A stretch of 64,000 nt of DNA. Origin: Bifidobacterium choloepi (lineage in GTDB: Bacteria; Actinomycetota; Actinomycetes; Actinomycetales; Bifidobacteriaceae). A program made the translations under genes and the position numbers. The stretch covers positions 620,001 through 684,000 of the forward strand of contig NZ_VYSG01000001.1 in the NCBI RefSeq assembly GCF_010667615.1, written 5' to 3'. The notes beneath the pieces were generated by a model. That model saw only the letters and a list, made by a program, of their open reading frames with translations, ran no database searches and had not been told where the DNA came from. Below, piece by piece: positions 60,708-64,000 of this stretch. Every line of letters begins with the position of its first letter. The first letter of the stretch is position 1.

Positions 60708-61553
60708 TCAGGCTTCCTCGGTGTCCGGCGTCGACTGGGTCGGGGCGGACTGGCCCGGCGTGAACTGGCCGCGGCCGCGGAAGGCCGAGCTCGTGCTGTC
60801 GTCGGAGGAATCGGACTTGTCGGAGTTCGACTTGTCGGAGTTGGAGCCGTCGGTCGAGTCGCCGTCGGACGGCGCGCCGTTCGAGAAGTCCGGACGCTCG
60901 CCGGACATGCCGTCGGAGGAGCCGGCGCCCGGCATGCCCATCATGCCGCCGGTACTGCCGGAGCCGCCGAGCTGCGACGAGCCGCCAAGGCCGAACATGT
61001 CGGAGCCGCCGAAGCCGTCCATCTGCTGGCTGATCGAGCCCTTGCCGTTCTCGAGGCCGCGATCGAAGTTGCCGTGGCCGATGGCGCCGAAGCCGCCGGT
61101 GAACAGCGCGACCGACATGCCGAGCGAGACGATGCCGCCGATGATCGTGCCGGCGAGCGCCAGGCCCCAGCCCTTCTTTTCCTTCTTGTGGTTGTCGACG
61201 AGCGACTTCGTCGAGAAGGCGAGGCCGACCGGGGCGAAGACGAAGGAGCCTGCGAAGCCGGCAATCGCGTTGCCGTCCCACTTGCGGTCGTCCTTCTTCT
61301 TGGCCTTCCCGGCCTTCTTGCCGTTCGGCACCTGGCCGAAGTCGCCGGCCGGTTGGCCGGGCGCGTACGGCGGGACGGCACCGTTGCCACCGTCGGCGAC
61401 CGGCTGCTGCTGCGAGTAGGTGGCGGTCTGGTCGTAGAGCACCGTCGTCTCCGGCTGGGCCGCCGGCTGCTGCGCGGCGATCGGCTGCGTGTACTGTTCG
61501 GTCGCGTCGTTGTTCGGGACGGTGTTGTTGACGGTGTTGTTGGTGTTGCTCAT
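60708..61553 (-). CDS. Low-complexity membrane protein with DUF4190-like helices
   Basis: I recognise only the core. In 281 aa, a disordered Asn/Thr/Gln-rich N-terminus (about 95 residues) precedes two hydrophobic segments (GFAGSFVFAPVGLAFS and LALAGTIIGGIVSLGMSVALF) separated by the basic NHKKEKKGWG, a layout seen in DUF4190-type small membrane proteins of actinobacteria. The C-terminal 120 residues are Gly/Ser/Asp-rich. ATG 61553 has AAGGAG seven bases upstream; ATG 61622 is in frame but has no such site. Both tails are probably disordered. Function unknown. Confidence 0.75.
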   Translation of the reverse strand: MSNTNNTVNNTVPNNDATEQYTQPIAAQQPAAQPETTVLYDQTATYSQQQPVADGGNGAVPPYAPGQPAGDFGQVPNGKKAGKAKKKDDRKWDGNAIAGFAGSFVFAPVGLAFSTKSLVDNHKKEKKGWGLALAGTIIGGIVSLGMSVALFTGGFGAIGHGNFDRGLENGKGSISQQMDGFGGSDMFGLGGSSQLGGSGSTGGMMGMPGAGSSDGMSGERPDFSNGAPSDGDSTDGSNSDKSNSDKSDSSDDSTSSAFRGRGQFTPGQSAPTQSTPDTEEA

Positions 61554-62109
61554 CGCGGTCTCCTTGTTGATCGTGGTGAAGTCGTTGTTGTTCTTGTTGT
61601 CGGACGTCTTGTTGTTCGTCATGGTTGAAATAGTAAAAAAAGAAACTTGGGTCCAGTTTGAAAAAAACTGGTAATTGGTTTGGATATTTTCAAAGGATTT
61701 GTGCAGTCGTGCACGATTCGTACACAAGGCGCAAAACCGCGGAAAATAAGCCATTCCACTACCCCATTTGCACCAATTTCGACATCAACTGCGCATGAAT
61801 CGTTTTTATTCCCGACAGTATATTTTTTTAAACCTGCCGCCAATTTTTATTCTTGCGGATGTCGCAATTCCGGGATGTCGTCCCGGAATTGCGACACCGC
61901 GGGAGACTCTGTGACGACAGCGGGAGCATGGTCCGACCCGACAACGGCGATGCGCCGCGGGCGTATTCGGCGCGGAGAAAAGCATCCGGCGCGGTTTGCG
62001 GATTCGGCAGTACAGTCGGCCCCAAGGGTGAAAGCGGGCGATGACGCGGCGTCCGGTAACCGGCGCGCGCGATGGCGACAGATGATGACGATGGTTGGAG
62101 GCGAGCATC
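61554..62109. other. Divergent AT-rich gap
   Basis: The 556-bp gap has an AT-rich section at 61620-61860, two GAATCGT motifs (61713, 61797) and the palindrome at 61860. No gene or clear promoter is identified. Confidence 0.5.
61860..61896. repeat. Dispersed palindrome, ATGTCRC family
   Basis: TGTCGCAATTCCGGGA (61860-61875), loop TGTCG, and a perfect 16-bp complement (61881-61896). It lies in a divergent gap, unlike most other copies. Confidence 0.75.
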
Positions 62110-62844
62110 ATGAAGTCGTTCGACCTGTCCGACGGCCAGACGCGCCGTGCCGCGCGTCACGACCGCCATGTCCGCCAGGAGGCGCGCCGCCATGGCCATG
62201 CCGAGCCCCATCCCGTCGAGCCGTCGTGCGGCAAGATCCGCTATCCGTCGGCGATCGCGGCGCGGCTGGCGCTGGCGTCGATGCAGTCGGCGACGGCCAA
62301 CGGCGACCGGCAGGAGTGCCGCTACTACCGTTGTCCCGACTGCCACGGCTGGCACCTGACCAGCATGGCGAGATTCTCCTCGTTGCCGACGTGGCGCGAC
62401 GTCATCGACCGGCATCCGAAGGCGGCGGCGCTGATCGCCGACTGCGCGAGCATCATGAGCGCCGACTGGCTGCACAATCGCAAGCGGTTCGAGGCGTTCG
62501 CCGTCTGTTCGTTCACGGCCGTCGACCGGGCGGCCGGCGGCGCGCCGCGCGGCCTGCTCGAGGACGTCTGGGTCTGGCGCATGATGCGCCGCGATTTCTC
62601 CGATGCCGTGCGCGACCTGTCGCCGTCGCCGACGTCGCACGATCTTGGCCGGCTCAAGGCCGCGATGATGCCGCTGGCGCGGCGCATCGTCCGGTTGCAC
62701 GGCGACCAGCGGCCGTCGGAGCTGACTGCCGACGAGCTGACCGAGCAGCGGATTGTCGTCGGCTTCATGGAGCGTCGCCTGCTCGACCACCAGGTCACGC
62801 CTCCCCCGCGCCGCTGGCTCGACCGCCTGCTCGTGCCGGCGTGA
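62110..62844 (+). CDS. Hypothetical protein with CxxC zinc-ribbon-like motif
   Basis: The 244-aa product has a His/Arg-rich N-terminus, then YPSAIAARLALASM and the compact motif CRYYRCPDCHGWHLTS (about 68-83), in which C-x4-C-x2-C plus His could hold zinc. Short proteins with this RCPDCxGWHLT motif occur in actinobacteria and their phages, with no known role. The C-terminal two thirds are helical and Arg/Asp-rich. GGAGG lies eight bases before ATG 62110. It converges with the AraC gene, 27 bp away. Nucleic-acid binding is a guess. Confidence 0.7.
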   Translation: MKSFDLSDGQTRRAARHDRHVRQEARRHGHAEPHPVEPSCGKIRYPSAIAARLALASMQSATANGDRQECRYYRCPDCHGWHLTSMARFSSLPTWRDVIDRHPKAAALIADCASIMSADWLHNRKRFEAFAVCSFTAVDRAAGGAPRGLLEDVWVWRMMRRDFSDAVRDLSPSPTSHDLGRLKAAMMPLARRIVRLHGDQRPSELTADELTEQRIVVGFMERRLLDHQVTPPPRRWLDRLLVPA

Positions 62845-62871
62845 TTGCCGCCCGGGAGGAGGATGCCGGAG

Positions 62872-63813
62872 CTACACTCTCGCCGAGCTGCGGTATTCGG
62901 TGGGCGTCTTGCCCATGACCGAGCGGAACGCCGCGGCGAACTTGCCGGGATTCGAGTAGCCGACCTCGGAGGCGATGTCGATGACCGGATCGTCCGAATT
63001 ACGCAGCCGCACGGCCGCGGCGTTCATCCGGTATTCCTTCATGTAGGCGGCGATCGAGACGCCGTAGCGGTTGCGGAAGCACTGCTGCATGCTCGTCAGC
63101 GGGAAGTCGAACCGTTCGGACAGCTCGGCGAGCGTGTACCAGCGGTCGAGTTCCGACGTGATCAGCGTCGCGATGTCCTTGACCTTGTCGATCTGCGTGC
63201 GGCGGAAGTAGCGTGGCTCGCGCACGTTCGACGGCGGCTCGGCGACCTCGAGCAGCAACAGCAGCTCCATGACCTTGACTTGCGAATACGGCATCTGGAT
63301 GCGCGGGTGCACGGTGTACATCTCGCAGCACAGCTGGTTGAGCTCGGCGGCGTCGCGCAGCACGAGCGTCTCGCCGTCGCCGCAGAACTTCGCCCTGAGG
63401 CGCAGCAGGTCGATGCTCCAGCCCGGCATCATGCGGTTGAGCGACTGCTGGGCGCGCGGAATGTCGAAGACGATGGACAGCCCGCGGTACAGGCCGAGCG
63501 GGAACTGCAGCGCACCGTAGCTTTCCTTCGTCGACAGCGCGACGTTGCCGGATTCGAGGTACTGGCACGTGCCGAGCGTCGACTCCCACTCGATCCGCCC
63601 CTCGAGGCAGTGGTCGACGACGAACAGGTCGTCGCGGCCGCCGAGTCCCGTCGTCTCGAACGTCGTGTCGCGGTGGAAGACGTAGACGCCGGGGATGATT
63701 TCGTGGTCGGTCAGGTCGCGTTCGGGCCGCATCTGGAACAGCGCGCAATCGACGCTTTCGCAGACGAGGCCCATGCCGGCGTCCTGCTCGCTTGTCTTCG
63801 GATGCATGCCCAT
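62872..63813 (-). CDS. AraC-family transcriptional regulator
   Basis: A 313-aa regulator. The C-terminal 100 residues have two helix-turn-helix units (YTLAELSERFDFPLTSMQQCF and DIASEVGYSNPGKFAAAFRS, then GKTPTEYR), typical of AraC/XylS. The N-terminal 200 residues form an effector domain without a named signature; it contains four cysteines. ATG 63813 is supported by GGGAG nine bases upstream; the frame extends to a GTG at 63885 without a ribosome-binding site. The gene cut by the window edge lies upstream on the same strand. Its regulon is unknown. Confidence 0.88.
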   Translation of the reverse strand: MGMHPKTSEQDAGMGLVCESVDCALFQMRPERDLTDHEIIPGVYVFHRDTTFETTGLGGRDDLFVVDHCLEGRIEWESTLGTCQYLESGNVALSTKESYGALQFPLGLYRGLSIVFDIPRAQQSLNRMMPGWSIDLLRLRAKFCGDGETLVLRDAAELNQLCCEMYTVHPRIQMPYSQVKVMELLLLLEVAEPPSNVREPRYFRRTQIDKVKDIATLITSELDRWYTLAELSERFDFPLTSMQQCFRNRYGVSIAAYMKEYRMNAAAVRLRNSDDPVIDIASEVGYSNPGKFAAAFRSVMGKTPTEYRSSARV

Positions 63814-63916
63814 CTGCGCGGCTCCCTTCGGCTGTTCCCCGTGGCTTGGTCGGCGTGGCCGGCCGACTGTCGGTTTTTGTTTCACGTGATTTGTTTTGGT
63901 CTGGCAGCCCAGCTTG

Positions 63917-64000
63917 CTAGCTTGCCGCCGCGAAGTGGGCGGTCAGCCTGCGCCGCCCGTCGTCGTCCATCGGATAGTCGTCGACGATCCTGCCGCCGTC
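63917..64000 (-). CDS. 3' end of a gene truncated by the window edge
   Basis: A minus-strand frame enters from the right edge and ends in TAG at 63919-63917, giving 27 residues: DGGRIVDDYPMDDDGRRRL followed by TAHFAAAS. The codon pattern looks coding. The piece is too short to assign. Confidence 0.5.
   Translation of the reverse strand, partial: DGGRIVDDYPMDDDGRRRLTAHFAAAS

Overview
The window looks like a chromosomal segment of a high-GC actinobacterium, most likely Bifidobacterium or a close relative in the Bifidobacteriaceae. The basis is gene content: an rpmE-prfA-prmC-tsaC-wecA run, an aspartate transaminase/4-decarboxylase, sugar ABC importers without their own ATPase, many LacI/ROK regulators, and a heavy investment in plant-glycan and nucleoside use. 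No marker gene here fixes the species.

Layout. 1-0.41 kb: tandem array of ~50-bp palindromic units, then the guaB terminator. 0.46-8.6 kb: minus-strand housekeeping block (guaB, wecA-like, tsaC, prmC, prfA, rpmE, aspD). 8.7-10.5 kb: tRNA with CAT anticodon, a palindromic intergenic element and a single-pass membrane protein. 11.2-19.9 kb: nucleoside salvage (nupC, deoC, deoB, deoD, deoA), an MFS exporter-type gene behind a perfect LacI-type operator, and a YkoE-like S component. 20.1-38.2 kb: xylose/xylan locus (xylB, ROK regulator, acetyltransferase, acetylesterase, two GH43 enzymes, a three-gene ABC importer with a LacI regulator, xylA, sugar porter). 38.6-38.9 kb: a second palindrome array with an exact 61-bp period. 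39.0-44.9 kb: metY, def, ettA, tesB and DUF3180, separated by nested palindromic elements. 45.0-51.4 kb: a folB-folK-like relic, ftsH, hpt, tilS, dacB. 51.5-58.4 kb: an envelope-type operon with an ABC permease, a glycosyltransferase-ABC ATPase fused reading frame, an AI-2E family protein and a second glycosyltransferase. 58.5-64 kb: sugar porter, tRNA-Phe, tRNA-Asp, two poorly known proteins, an AraC regulator and the 3' end of a gene cut by the window edge.

How the genes fit together. The deo block imports nucleosides and degrades them to free bases, acetaldehyde and glyceraldehyde-3-phosphate. The xylose locus removes acetyl groups, cleaves xylo-oligosaccharides inside the cell, isomerises xylose and phosphorylates xylulose for the pentose-phosphate or bifid shunt. 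Control sites are visible: an XylR-like palindrome between xylB and its divergent regulator, and AAACTTTCGATAT-containing palindromes at both the ABC importer promoter and the lacI upstream region. The ftsH neighbourhood keeps the flanks of the usual actinobacterial folate cluster but has lost folE and folP, leaving a FolB-FolK-like protein without recognisable catalytic motifs.

The least explained features are non-coding: two palindrome arrays of different sequence but the same 61-63-bp design, a family of dispersed palindromes with ATGTCRC outer arms, nested palindromic elements beside gene 3' ends, and a strong excess of the 7-mer GAATCGT/ACGATTC.
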